From Sulfolobus sp. SCGC AB-777_G06 (GTDB lineage Archaea > Thermoproteota > Thermoprotei_A > Sulfolobales > Sulfolobaceae): DNA of 34,292 bases. The position numbers and the translations under genes are program-made. The notes beneath the pieces were generated by a model. The model was not told where the DNA came from and did no database searches. It saw nothing but the letters and a program-made list of their open reading frames with translations. Positions within the stretch are counted from its first letter, which is position 1; the number at the start of each line of letters is the position of its first letter. Positions 1-7,151 of the stretch are shown here, piece after piece. Location: contig QEFN01000006.1 of assembly GCA_003086555.1 (NCBI GenBank), positions 1-34,292 of the forward strand, read 5' to 3'.

Positions 1-1991
1 AGTATTATGAATGCCTCGGCTTTACCCTTGGCTTTGCTGATTAACTCCTCGATCTCACTGGCACTACAATTGTTCCTCGCCAGTTCCTCGCCGATGAGCC
101 TGGCTATTAATGCGTGGCCGGAGTCGAACTTTGCTAATTCGCCGGCTAATTCACTAAGTTCCCTATCACTTAATGCACACCCGTTGGGGTTACTCTTCGT
201 CCTCGTGTACTCCCTAATCAACTCAGTTAGGAATTCGGTGTTGATGAGCCCCTGCGAAACGTCAAGCCTATATACCTCCAACTCATTTCTTCTTTCTTCA
301 CTCAATGCGTTGTAGACATCGCTCGGTATCACGATGAGTGTGAGCGGTTTCGAAGCTTCGGAGCTTATCGGTTTTATGGCTTTCATCAAGTTATTTACTG
401 TCTTCTCGATGTTTGCTTGTATGTCTGCCTTCATATCAATGTCCGCTCTCTCGTAGGCCTTGGTCGACACTGGGTCGTAGAGCATGAGCAACTTACCGAA
501 GTACTTGCCGAATTCCTTGCCGTAGTTCTCAATGAACGTAGTAAGCTCCGAGTAATTCTTAGAATCAAGCACGTCAACACGTGCAACTAGCCCAATATCG
601 CCGTTCATGAACAACTTCCAAATCACGGCTGCGGCTAGCGTGGACTTACCAATACCCTTGGGTCCAACGACCACGACGAAGCCCTGCTTCAAAAGCCTAT
701 CCCTAACCTCGTTAACCAATTCGTTGAACTTCCCTGCCCTAACAATGCTGTGGTACCCATCCTCAACCCTAACCCTCAACTCGCCGTTCTCAACCTTGAT
801 GTTTGGGTAAATCCTACCTTTCGCGAACTCACCGACATCAGCCGTGACTATGACCGCATGCACCTCCTGCCCGAACAACTCAAACTTCTTCTCAATCTCC
901 TTAATTTTCTCCTCAAGCTTCTCAATTTTCCCCTCAATCTCCTTAACCCTCTCCTCCAGCTCTTTTACGCTCAAGCCCGTTATGCCCATTAGTGCCTCTT
1001 TTGCCTCATCATAATCCATCCCCATCGCGTAGGCAACCTTATAGACCAACAACCTACCCAACTCATTGAAATCACGCCTACCATCCGGTCCTTCCACCAA
1101 CAACCCCTTGAGGCTTCTCCATAACTCAATGAGGTAGTTTTTCTCCTCCTTCTTGAATGCCATGTACGTGAGCACCGAGATTATGGCTAGGGAAGCCGCA
1201 CCCAAGAGTGGATTTGCGGCTAAACCACTAATCACGTACTTCGCGGAGTTGTTCACGAAGTTGCTCAAGTACCCAATAGACAACTCATCCCACTCAAGCA
1301 AGTTCTCCTTCAAACCCAAAACCTCACTCAAAGCATCATTGGCTTTGGAGTACGCATCAACCCAGTCCTTCAACACCCTCCTAGCCCCATCCTCACCCTT
1401 CTCTCTGATTAATTCGATGACCTCCTCGACAAGGATTGGCGGTACGTACTCGGCATTGAACCACTTAATCCTCACCTTCTTATCGTCAAAGACCGTCTTG
1501 ATCAATTCCAATGCCTTAATGGCATACGTATCGGAGGTGCATGCATTTGGCTCCTCAACGCGTTCCCACGGCATGTAGTAGGTCATGTGTGGTGAGTACC
1601 CAATCATCCTTCTAGCCTCCTCAACAATAGTCTTGGGAGCCCTATCACCAAGGACCCTCCTCAACTCCTCATCATCAACCCTCTCCTTATCCACAACCTT
1701 CCCAATCAGGGGTATCATCCTCTTAAGAACCCCCATAACCTTCTCACTAAGCCCCAACTCGCCCTTGGCTTCCTCACCCTCGGTCTTAATGGTTATGCCT
1801 ATCGTGTACTCATCGACGGTGACGCTATCACCCAGCCTGTCCTTTAGGTATTTCTCCTTGAAAAACGTCTTACCACTCCTCGGTGGCCCAATGAGAACGA
1901 ACCTACCACAGTTGGTGCACCTACGAAGAACCTTATTAGCTTCAACCTCATTGAAGCCGTTAAACAAATCATGACCAGAACCGCTCCCCAT
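1..1991 (-). CDS. Large two-P-loop STAND-like NTPase (3' end beyond window)
   Basis: The reverse strand is open from an ATG at 1991 to base 1, giving 663 residues with no stop, so the C-terminus is missing. What is seen: a CxxC (residues 25-28), a first P-loop GPPRSGKT (35-42), a hydrophobic helix near residues 250-275, a charged coiled coil near 335-370, then a second P-loop GPKGIGKST near residue 445. After this come a Walker-B-like LLMLYDP, a LTLIVIP strand and a GHALIARLIGEEL helix. That order (P-loop, Walker B, sensor strand, G-H-x-L-A winged-helix segment) resembles STAND ATPases, many of which act as immune sensors or regulators. Family placement is inference. Codon use, rich in CCN and AAC on the + strand, looks unlike the Sulfolobales genes to the right and suggests transfer. 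A TATA-like box at 2011-2021 fits leaderless transcription from 1991. Confidence 0.75.
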   Translation of the reverse strand, partial: MGSGSGHDLFNGFNEVEANKVLRRCTNCGRFVLIGPPRSGKTFFKEKYLKDRLGDSVTVDEYTIGITIKTEGEEAKGELGLSEKVMGVLKRMIPLIGKVVDKERVDDEELRRVLGDRAPKTIVEEARRMIGYSPHMTYYMPWERVEEPNACTSDTYAIKALELIKTVFDDKKVRIKWFNAEYVPPILVEEVIELIREKGEDGARRVLKDWVDAYSKANDALSEVLGLKENLLEWDELSIGYLSNFVNNSAKYVISGLAANPLLGAASLAIISVLTYMAFKKEEKNYLIELWRSLKGLLVEGPDGRRDFNELGRLLVYKVAYAMGMDYDEAKEALMGITGLSVKELEERVKEIEGKIEKLEEKIKEIEKKFELFGQEVHAVIVTADVGEFAKGRIYPNIKVENGELRVRVEDGYHSIVRAGKFNELVNEVRDRLLKQGFVVVVGPKGIGKSTLAAAVIWKLFMNGDIGLVARVDVLDSKNYSELTTFIENYGKEFGKYFGKLLMLYDPVSTKAYERADIDMKADIQANIEKTVNNLMKAIKPISSEASKPLTLIVIPSDVYNALSEERRNELEVYRLDVSQGLINTEFLTELIREYTRTKSNPNGCALSDRELSELAGELAKFDSGHALIARLIGEELARNNCSASEIEELISKAKGKAEAFII

Positions 1992-2010
1992 TAAAAGTGG
2001 TATAGTTCAA

Positions 2011-2021
2011 TAATATTTAAG
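2011..2021 (-). promoter_or_regulatory. TATA box of the large NTPase gene
   Basis: Read on the minus strand this is CTTAAATATTA, centred about 25 nt upstream of the ATG at 1991. That is the spacing expected for an archaeal leaderless promoter. The remaining spacer up to 2201 shows no other gene. Confidence 0.5.
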
Positions 2022-2201
2022 GCTTCGCCTATGGCTGATTATGGATAGTGTTGCATGAATCCACCACCCAACAACCCAAACCAACCGGGGTAATAAACCA
2101 CGCTTTGAGGGTTTCGAAATGCGTGGCATCAATAAACGCCCATTACAACCAAGCCCAGCCAACACACACAATTACAGGCATGAGCACTCATTAAGGAAGC
2201 A

Positions 2202-2672
2202 TTATAAGCTCCCCCAGCATTCTTCTTCCATTGTTTTCATTAAAAGTCTGTATTCTTCAGAATAGTATGCTAATTTGGCAAAGTTCAGTAGCATGATGTA
2301 AGAGAATATTGCTAGAATTGTAGCTACTATAGATATATCGATAAAACTATGTATGTATTCTGTAGCAAAATAAAAGGAAGATAATGTAGAAAAGATTATT
2401 ATAGGGGCAAAACTCCAAGGTAAATTAGTATAAGCAATTCTAAAATGCTGAGCTTTAGAGTAAATTTCGTCTAATTTATTTTCATTACTCTTATCACTGT
2501 TACTCTTATTACCGTGGCATAATTGTCTAATCTCTTCTTTTATAATAGTTTCTATATTATTTTCTTGACTTTTCTTATAGCCCGGAAATAGAATTTGTAG
2601 AGCATAATATTTAAACTTATGTTTTATATCATTTTCGGTGGTATTAGGTTTCTCATTAGACTTTTTAGCCAT
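2202..2672 (-). CDS. Two-TM membrane protein with cytoplasmic helical flanks (SLATT-like?)
   Basis: The product has 156 residues. The first 75 are hydrophilic and helical. Two membrane helices follow at about 86-106 and 112-132, joined by a very short turn, and then a charged C-terminal helix (YYSEEYRLLMKTMEEE). There is no signal peptide. A helix, a tight 2-TM hairpin and a helix in about 150 residues is the plan of SLATT-type 2TM effector proteins, which pair with nucleotide-signalling defence modules. I cannot show homology by eye, so this is a suggestion. It stands alone on the minus strand between the STAND-like NTPase and a broken gene. It is very A+T-rich and native-looking in base use, unlike the NTPase next to it. 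An unrelated small membrane protein is equally possible. Confidence 0.6.
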   Translation of the reverse strand: MAKKSNEKPNTTENDIKHKFKYYALQILFPGYKKSQENNIETIIKEEIRQLCHGNKSNSDKSNENKLDEIYSKAQHFRIAYTNLPWSFAPIIIFSTLSSFYFATEYIHSFIDISIVATILAIFSYIMLLNFAKLAYYSEEYRLLMKTMEEECWGSL

Positions 2673-3106
2673 ACCTATTTTAGTTAATATTAAGAATACT
2701 TATATTTCACGAACATGTGTTTGTAGGTTAAAGGGCGATTCAAGGCTCCTTTGCGAATTGTAATATCTCTGTTGATTTGGACTTATTCAATGGAGGAATT
2801 ACTGAATATATTTGATCATTTCATGAAGAAATAAGGGTTTTTGTAATATTATCAGGAATAAGATAACAGATCGAGAGGTTATAGTTGATGACTATGGTCC
2901 GGCGATCTGGAGTATCCTCCAGAGGGAGTGGCAATCGCCCGCGAGGCTTTTCGCCCCCTTAACCCCTTTCTTTGTAGTAGCTACTACCGAAGCTGTAAAA
3001 AGAGTCGAAAGTAAAAGTGGACAGAGGAGCCTTTCCTATTCCTAGTTGTATAAATTTTTCTAAACTAAAACAGTAAACTGCGGAGGTCACATTGTGTACC
3101 TAATAC
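2673..3106. other. Gene-free stretch with stacked hairpins and a short open-frame remnant
   Basis: No intact gene is visible. Three adjacent potential hairpins occupy 2879-2954. The first is ATAGT/ACTAT at 2881-2895, extendable with G-U pairs. The second is GGCGAT (2901-2906) pairing with ATCGCC (2934-2939) and enclosing CTGGAG/CTCCAG (2907-2922). The third is GCGA/TCGC at 2941-2954. The same bases on the + strand read as an open frame with no start codon, ending in a TAG near 3045 and containing VDDYGPAIWSILQREW. A 9-bp inverted repeat, AAGGCTCCT (2742-2750) and AGGAGCCTT (3025-3033), brackets the region. It may be a small RNA gene, the end of a lost mobile element or a gene remnant; the sequence does not decide. 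Confidence 0.35.
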
Positions 3107-3115
3107 CTTTTTAAA
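3107..3115 (+). promoter_or_regulatory. TATA box upstream of the broken coiled-coil gene
   Basis: CTTTTTAAA is centred about 29 nt before the ATG at 3140 and fits an archaeal promoter for a leaderless message. Its presence shows that the natural start of the gene is 3140 and not the internal ATG at 3260. Confidence 0.5.
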
Positions 3116-3139
3116 GCTATGCATCAGGAATAGGTCTAT

Positions 3140-3862
3140 ATGGTAAGTATATCGAACATTATTACGACTGCAGCACTGATAGCCAGCATAGTTATCTACT
3201 ATAAGCAGTATAAGGAGATGAGTAAGTAGAACGAAAAATTAAAGCAGCAAATTGAAGAGATGAAGAAGCAAACGGACTCATTACAAGAGCAAGTAAGGGT
3301 TATGAAGGTTAAGCCTAAGCTAGATGTAGAATTCGAGTATTCCATAATTGACAAGCCGGTTGGGGAGGCGAAACTGATTAGAATTAAAGTTTCCAATAAC
3401 GGTGATACTGCTGCAAGAGAGTGCATAGCTAAGGCGGAGATTATCAGAAATTCCGTGCCGGAAACTTTTGGCGGAGTTCTGCTCCACTGGATTAGGTATT
3501 GGGAAGGAGTGTATACTGATATAAAGGATCAATTTAGACCGCTGAATATAGCAAAGGGAGATTATGAAATAGCGGATTTAGTAGTTATAGGTAAAATAAC
3601 ACAAGATATACCCTTCTCTCCAGGATTTTATATATGCAAGGGCAAATATTCTGTAATACGATGCAATAGGAATCCTGCACTGGTACCCAGAGATGATAGA
3701 GCGAGAGTGAGAGCAAAGGACATAATAAGGGTTAATGTGTACTGTGATAACATAACATCGAAACCTATCTGTTTAGAAGTATTAAAGGACCCAGACTACG
3801 ATGTTGTAAACGGCAATAACGTGGGCGACTTCTTTAAGGAAATTGAATGTCCTAAACTTTAA
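3140..3862 (+). pseudogene. TM + coiled-coil + beta-rich protein interrupted by an in-frame amber codon
   Basis: From ATG 3140 the frame encodes an N-terminal membrane helix (IITTAALIASIVIYY), then KQYKEMSK, then a TAG at 3227-3229. The same frame continues without interruption as a coiled coil (NEKLKQQIEEMKKQTDSLQEQ) into a roughly 170-residue domain with beta-sandwich-like patterning (KPKLDVEFEYS, RIKVSNNGDTAARE). The stop sits exactly where a coiled-coil residue is expected, and a single C-to-T change of a CAG Gln codon would create it. A product could restart at ATG 3260 (200 residues) but would lose the membrane anchor. The function is not recognised; membrane-anchored coiled-coil proteins of this plan occur in Sulfolobales. 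Sequencing error, real nonsense mutation and translational readthrough are all open. Confidence 0.65.
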
Positions 3863-4078
3863 GTTAAATAGGTTACTCATATACTCTTAACTATTGTTAA
3901 GCTTCTTAACTAAAACATTTCCAAACCTGAAAATGAACTAAGGATATCTTGTAAGCCCTTATCTTTAGAAATACAGGGCACCGCGTCCTTTCGAAAATCC
4001 TCCAATTCATAGTGTATTATTACAGAGATTGTATAGGTAATGTATTCTTAAATAGCCGGTTCTCAGTACTTAGTGATG

Positions 4079-4098
4079 TTAACCGGGGAGTTTATTTA
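4079..4098 (+). promoter_or_regulatory. Promoter of the restriction endonuclease, overlapping the island palindrome
   Basis: TTAACCGGGGAGTTTA (4079-4094) is a variant of the recurring island motif, and it runs directly into the TATA-like TTTATTTA (4091-4098). That TATA is centred about 25 nt before the ATG at 4120. A protein bound to the palindrome would cover the TATA/BRE, so it could act as an operator for the nuclease gene. Confidence 0.5.
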
Positions 4099-4119
4099 GT
4101 AGAGCGCGTATTAATCTAT

Positions 4120-4905
4120 ATGGCAGTAAAGGAACCGCCCCCCGAGGTCAAGGAAAGGGTAGAAAGGGCCCTAGTAGCTTTCAGGGAGTTCTCGACGAAA
4201 GTGGCAGACAAAGTAAAGGGCATAAAAGTGGACGACATATTAGAGGGCGGGGTAAACCCCTACTTGTTCGCGTCTTTAGGCGTAAAGGACTTCGAAGACG
4301 TGGCGTACTTCTTCGTCCAGAAAAGGGTAGAGAGGTCTCTAGGGACTAGTTTCGGCTCTGTAATAGAGGAGTTCCTGAGGGAGCTGTTAAGTGGTAAAAG
4401 CGGGAAAGAATACCCTGGCTGTAAGGGGCGGGGCGCAAAGGGGTGGATATGCTGGTGGGACATAGTCATAGAGGGGGAGTACAGAGAGGACGGCACGACG
4501 TTTAGGGGGAGGGTAGTGTCTGTGAAGAGCGGGCCCGCCGACATAAACAAGGACATACTGAGCGAGTTCGCGAGGGAAGCTGCCCAAGCCGAGGGACAGG
4601 GTTACAGGCCATATCTAGCACTGACCTATGGTTCCCAAGCCTTTAACGTCGTTAACACATTGAGGGAATCGTTAAGGGTAGCGGGTGCGAGAATACACGA
4701 CCCGGGCCGATACGTCTTAGTAGGGAGGAAAGTCTACGAAGTCCTCTTAGGCCAGGACGTCTACGATTACGTAATAAAGAGGGCCTCAGAGATAGGCGTA
4801 CGCGTAGACTTACGCGCGTTAATAGACGAAAAAGTGCGGGAAATAGCAGAGCAGTTGCGCAAGCGGTATAAAGACGTCAACGAGCTCTTGAGGCAGTTGA
4901 GCTAG
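4120..4905 (+). CDS. Type II restriction endonuclease, PD-(D/E)XK fold (PmeII-like)
   Basis: I chose ATG 4120 (MAVKEPPPEV, 261 residues) because a TATA box lies about 25 nt upstream. The frame is open back to 4012, but that extension reads like non-coding DNA. Visible motifs are NPYLFASLG, RVERSLGTSFGSVIEEFL, then WWDIVIEGEY followed by GRVVSVKSGPADINKD. The last two fit the Asp and the x-V-K of a PD-(D/E)XK nuclease, and the layout resembles PmeII-type enzymes as I know them. It should cut unmodified DNA at the site protected by the neighbouring 5-methylcytosine methyltransferase. It converges on the glycosylase gene with a 29-bp antisense overlap. G+C content is clearly higher than in neighbouring genes, as in the other two enzymes, so the cassette probably arrived as a unit. 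The recognition site cannot be read from sequence. Confidence 0.75.
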   Translation: MAVKEPPPEVKERVERALVAFREFSTKVADKVKGIKVDDILEGGVNPYLFASLGVKDFEDVAYFFVQKRVERSLGTSFGSVIEEFLRELLSGKSGKEYPGCKGRGAKGWICWWDIVIEGEYREDGTTFRGRVVSVKSGPADINKDILSEFAREAAQAEGQGYRPYLALTYGSQAFNVVNTLRESLRVAGARIHDPGRYVLVGRKVYEVLLGQDVYDYVIKRASEIGVRVDLRALIDEKVREIAEQLRKRYKDVNELLRQLS

Positions 4906-5512
4906 CGTAATACTCGCAGTACGGCCTTAGTGGGCACTCGCTACACTTAGGCCCCCTATACGTGCACACGTAAGCCCCCAGGTCTACTAACCCGTAATTG
5001 AAAAACTCGTGTCCACTTTCTGGCACTATGCCCCAGAGGAATTCTATAGCGTCCCTGGGGCCTTTTACCCCAAAGGCCCTCCCCAGTAACCTCATGACGT
5101 TAGAGTCCACCACAGGGGCCTTTTTGCCACACCCAAAAGACAACACAGCACCAGCTATGTAAGGGCCGACCCCGTAGATGCCGTTTAAAGACGCGTAGTC
5201 ACAAGGTATAGTACCACCGAATACCTCGACTATGGCTTTAGCGATCTCTTTTAACCTGGTTGCCCTCTGCTTATAAAGCCCTATCGGCTTCAAGGCTAAC
5301 TCCAGCTCCTGGGGGCTAGCCCTGTAGATAGAACTTATGTCTGGGAACTCGCTTAAAAAAGTGTTATAGACCCTCGACACGGCCTTCCTAGTAGTACGTT
5401 GCAACAGTACCTCAGCGACCAAGACTTTATAAGGGGTCCTGTCCACACGCCAGGGGTAAGGCACCCAGTGCTCTTTTTCCCACTTTATCACGGCGTCTAC
5501 GAGGCCCTCCAA
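4877..5512 (-). CDS. mig: MIG-type T/G (U/G) mismatch DNA glycosylase, HhH-GPD family with 4Fe-4S
   Basis: The 211-residue protein has a helix-hairpin-helix GIYGVGPYIAG (111-121), the GPD-loop aspartate D136 in VVDSNVMR, and a C-terminal 4Fe-4S loop C183-x6-C190-x2-C193-x5-C199. Endonuclease III has a catalytic lysine in the hairpin; here that position is Tyr118, as in MIG of Methanothermobacter plasmid pFV1, so it should be a monofunctional glycosylase. Its likely job is to remove T (or U) opposite G after deamination of the 5-methylcytosines made by the adjacent methyltransferase, as in the MthTI cassette. Translation seems to start at a TTG (5512), 16 nt inside the methyltransferase gene, so the two are translationally coupled. 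A MutY-like specificity is the alternative, but the context favours MIG. Confidence 0.88.
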   Translation of the reverse strand: MEGLVDAVIKWEKEHWVPYPWRVDRTPYKVLVAEVLLQRTTRKAVSRVYNTFLSEFPDISSIYRASPQELELALKPIGLYKQRATRLKEIAKAIVEVFGGTIPCDYASLNGIYGVGPYIAGAVLSFGCGKKAPVVDSNVMRLLGRAFGVKGPRDAIEFLWGIVPESGHEFFNYGLVDLGAYVCTYRGPKCSECPLRPYCEYYASSTASRAR

Positions 5513-6918
5513 CCCAACAACGCCCCTATATGTACGGCTATCGAGTAAGCCAGGGGCACGGGTACTGCTTCACCGAACAACTTATACGCTTCTTGCACGC
5601 CTACTACTACCTTCCAATCGTCTGGGAAGCCTTGTAACCTCATGTATTCCCTTACGCCGAGGGGCCTGTCGAACCACGGGTGGACTAACATCGTGGCCTT
5701 CATGGCTGGGGAAGTGACGAGGGTAGGCGAGGGCTCGAACCAGGCTAACCTCCTGTAGAACCCCATCCTACCACCACCAGCGGTGTATGCCCCGTTCATG
5801 GCCTCTGGCTTTAGCTCGTCTGGGATCTGCCTCCAGTTACCCCCGCCTGGTACATAGCGGGTGTATTTCAGGTACTTAGGCGGTAGGTCCACGTAGCCTA
5901 TGTCCTCCTTCGCCCCCATTATCACCTCAGCAGTCGTTACCCATGGTAACGTGATACCTGTTAGAGTGGCAGTGGGGGCCCTTGAGTATAACGGCTGGGG
6001 CAACGTAGGGGCCACCCCTATGTCTGGCCTTACCCCGACTACTATGACCCTCTCCCTCTCTTGTGGGGTACCGAAGTCCGCGGCGTTTAGCACCCCCCAG
6101 GTTATCTTATACCCAGTCCCTTGTAGGGCGTCTAGTACTACCCTCCACAGTGACCCGGGCCGCTCTTCGGGCCTCAGGGGCCTCTTGCCCCTCTCCTTTA
6201 TAGGGACGTGGACTAGCCTGGAGTTCAAGATACCTGTGACCTCCTCCATCACGAAGGCCTTTGGCCTCGCCTCCTTTATGAAGCGTATGAACTCCACTAG
6301 TGCCTTACTCCTATAGTCCTTTAACCCCTCCCTCTTGCCCGCAGTGCTGAATGGCTGACAAGGTGGGCCCCCAGTCACCACGTCTACTTCCCCGGCCTTG
6401 AGGCCGGCTTCCTTAAGTATCTCAGTGGTACTGTAGCCCGCTATGTCGCCGTGTATGAAGGGGGTCTTTGGCCTGTTCGCCTTAAAGTTCTCGTAAGAGG
6501 TGTCGGAGACGTCTAGGCCTAGGACTACGTCGTAGCCAGCCCTTTCGAAACCCATGTCCAGCCCATACGCCCCAGTGAACAACGAGACTACAGTCCTCCC
6601 TTTTATTACCGGTTTTAGGTCTAGGCCGTGCAGCGGGGGCGGCCTCACAGAAAACGACGACCTGTCTAACGTGACCCACTCCTTTATTTTCGCTCTGTAG
6701 TCCTCGGCTAGGGCAGAGGGCCCCTTTGACTCATAGAGGGACAACGCTCCCTCATAGGCCTTGTAAAGGGCTTCGGCATAGTCTTTCTCACCGCTAGCTA
6801 TATTTAAGTCTGCCAGTAACGAGACGTAGGCCCTAGCGTCGCCCATACTGAAGCCTTTACCCCTGAACTTGTCTATGAACTCCCAGACCTTGACCTTAAC
6901 ACGTGCGTAGTCAACCAA
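5497..6918 (-). CDS. DNA (cytosine-5)-methyltransferase of a type II R-M system
   Basis: The 473-residue protein has C5-methyltransferase motifs in order after a roughly 105-residue N-terminal extension: motif I SLFTGAYGLDMGF (112-124), motif II acidic residue in VLGLDVSD, motif IV GGPPCQPFS with catalytic Cys187, motif VI MEEV (224-227, a variant of ENV), motif VIII PQERERV (285-291), motif IX REYMRLQGFPDDW (423-435) and motif X GEAVPVPLA. The target recognition domain should lie between about 295 and 420. It makes 5-methylcytosine and so protects host DNA from the convergent nuclease. In thermophiles this base deaminates quickly, which explains the coupled mismatch glycosylase. The start is a TTG at 6918 inside the AbrB gene (8-nt overlap), preceded by GGTGAGG. 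G+C content is high compared with the flanks. The target sequence is unknown. Confidence 0.93.
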   Translation of the reverse strand: MVDYARVKVKVWEFIDKFRGKGFSMGDARAYVSLLADLNIASGEKDYAEALYKAYEGALSLYESKGPSALAEDYRAKIKEWVTLDRSSFSVRPPPLHGLDLKPVIKGRTVVSLFTGAYGLDMGFERAGYDVVLGLDVSDTSYENFKANRPKTPFIHGDIAGYSTTEILKEAGLKAGEVDVVTGGPPCQPFSTAGKREGLKDYRSKALVEFIRFIKEARPKAFVMEEVTGILNSRLVHVPIKERGKRPLRPEERPGSLWRVVLDALQGTGYKITWGVLNAADFGTPQERERVIVVGVRPDIGVAPTLPQPLYSRAPTATLTGITLPWVTTAEVIMGAKEDIGYVDLPPKYLKYTRYVPGGGNWRQIPDELKPEAMNGAYTAGGGRMGFYRRLAWFEPSPTLVTSPAMKATMLVHPWFDRPLGVREYMRLQGFPDDWKVVVGVQEAYKLFGEAVPVPLAYSIAVHIGALLGWRAS

Positions 6919-7063
6919 CTTTCCTCACCTGCACGCTCCCGTCCTCGTTTAACACCCACTCTATTTCACTACCCTCACTTATATCTAAGAGCCTCCTGAC
7001 TAAAACTGGTACCGTAGTGTAGCCCTTACCCCACAACTTGCTCCTACCTAACACCTTAGCCAT
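6911..7063 (-). CDS. AbrB/MazE-type swapped-hairpin DNA-binding regulator of the R-M operon
   Basis: The 50-residue protein starts at ATG 7063 (MAKVLGRSKLWGKGY) and has the swapped-hairpin AbrB pattern G-R-S-K-L-W-G-K-G-Y-T-T-V-P-V-L-V-R-R-L-L-D-I. The frame runs upstream to 7135, but the promoter and three repeats lie in that part, so 7063 is the better start. It is the first gene of the abrB, methyltransferase, mig operon. Three copies of ACTRGTA spaced exactly 12 bp apart lie between its TATA box and ATG, which suggests that it binds its own promoter. That would resemble controller proteins of type II R-M systems that time methylase against nuclease, although those are normally HTH proteins. 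A role as an orphan antitoxin-like protein is the alternative; no toxin gene adjoins it. Confidence 0.8.
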   Translation of the reverse strand: MAKVLGRSKLWGKGYTTVPVLVRRLLDISEGSEIEWVLNEDGSVQVRKVG

Positions 7064-7106
7064 ACTAGTAACTCTACTAGTAAACTTACTGGTAATATTA
7101 TATAAA
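7064..7106 (-). promoter_or_regulatory. R-M operon promoter with three 12-bp-phased operator repeats
   Basis: The minus-strand TATA box TTTATATAA lies at 7098-7106. Downstream of it, on the + strand, are ACTAGTA at 7064-7070, ACTAGTA at 7076-7082 and ACTGGTA at 7088-7094, each 12 bp apart and ending at the abrB start codon. The predicted start site (about 7075) is inside the array, so a bound protein would block initiation or early elongation. Confidence 0.7.
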
Positions 7107-7135
7107 CCTGACGCGAGCGTAGAGGGTAATACCAC

Positions 7136-7151
7136 TTAACTCCCCAGTTTG
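7136..7151 (-). repeat. Island palindrome copy, upstream of the R-M promoter
   Basis: TTAACTCCCCAGTTTG matches the motif TAAACT-GGGG-AGTTTA on the opposite strand with one imperfect base in each arm. It lies about 35 bp upstream of the R-M operon TATA box. With the copy at 4079 it forms an inverted pair that brackets the whole R-M cassette. Confidence 0.55.

Noticed and set aside
1153..1974. Plus-strand open frames opposite the large NTPase.
   Set aside because: The minus-strand frame carries both P-loops and continuous protein-like sequence; the plus-strand frames are its shadows.
2887..2900. TTGATGA near 2886 resembles a C box of a C/D sRNA.
   Set aside because: The first base does not fit the RUGAUGA consensus, and no D box (CUGA) is found at a suitable distance.
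4012..4119. Upstream extension of the nuclease frame (36 extra codons).
   Set aside because: The TATA box lies inside it and its composition is unlike the gene, so ATG 4120 is the better start.
7064..7135. Upstream extension of the AbrB frame.
   Set aside because: It contains the promoter and the operator repeats, so it cannot be translated from that promoter.
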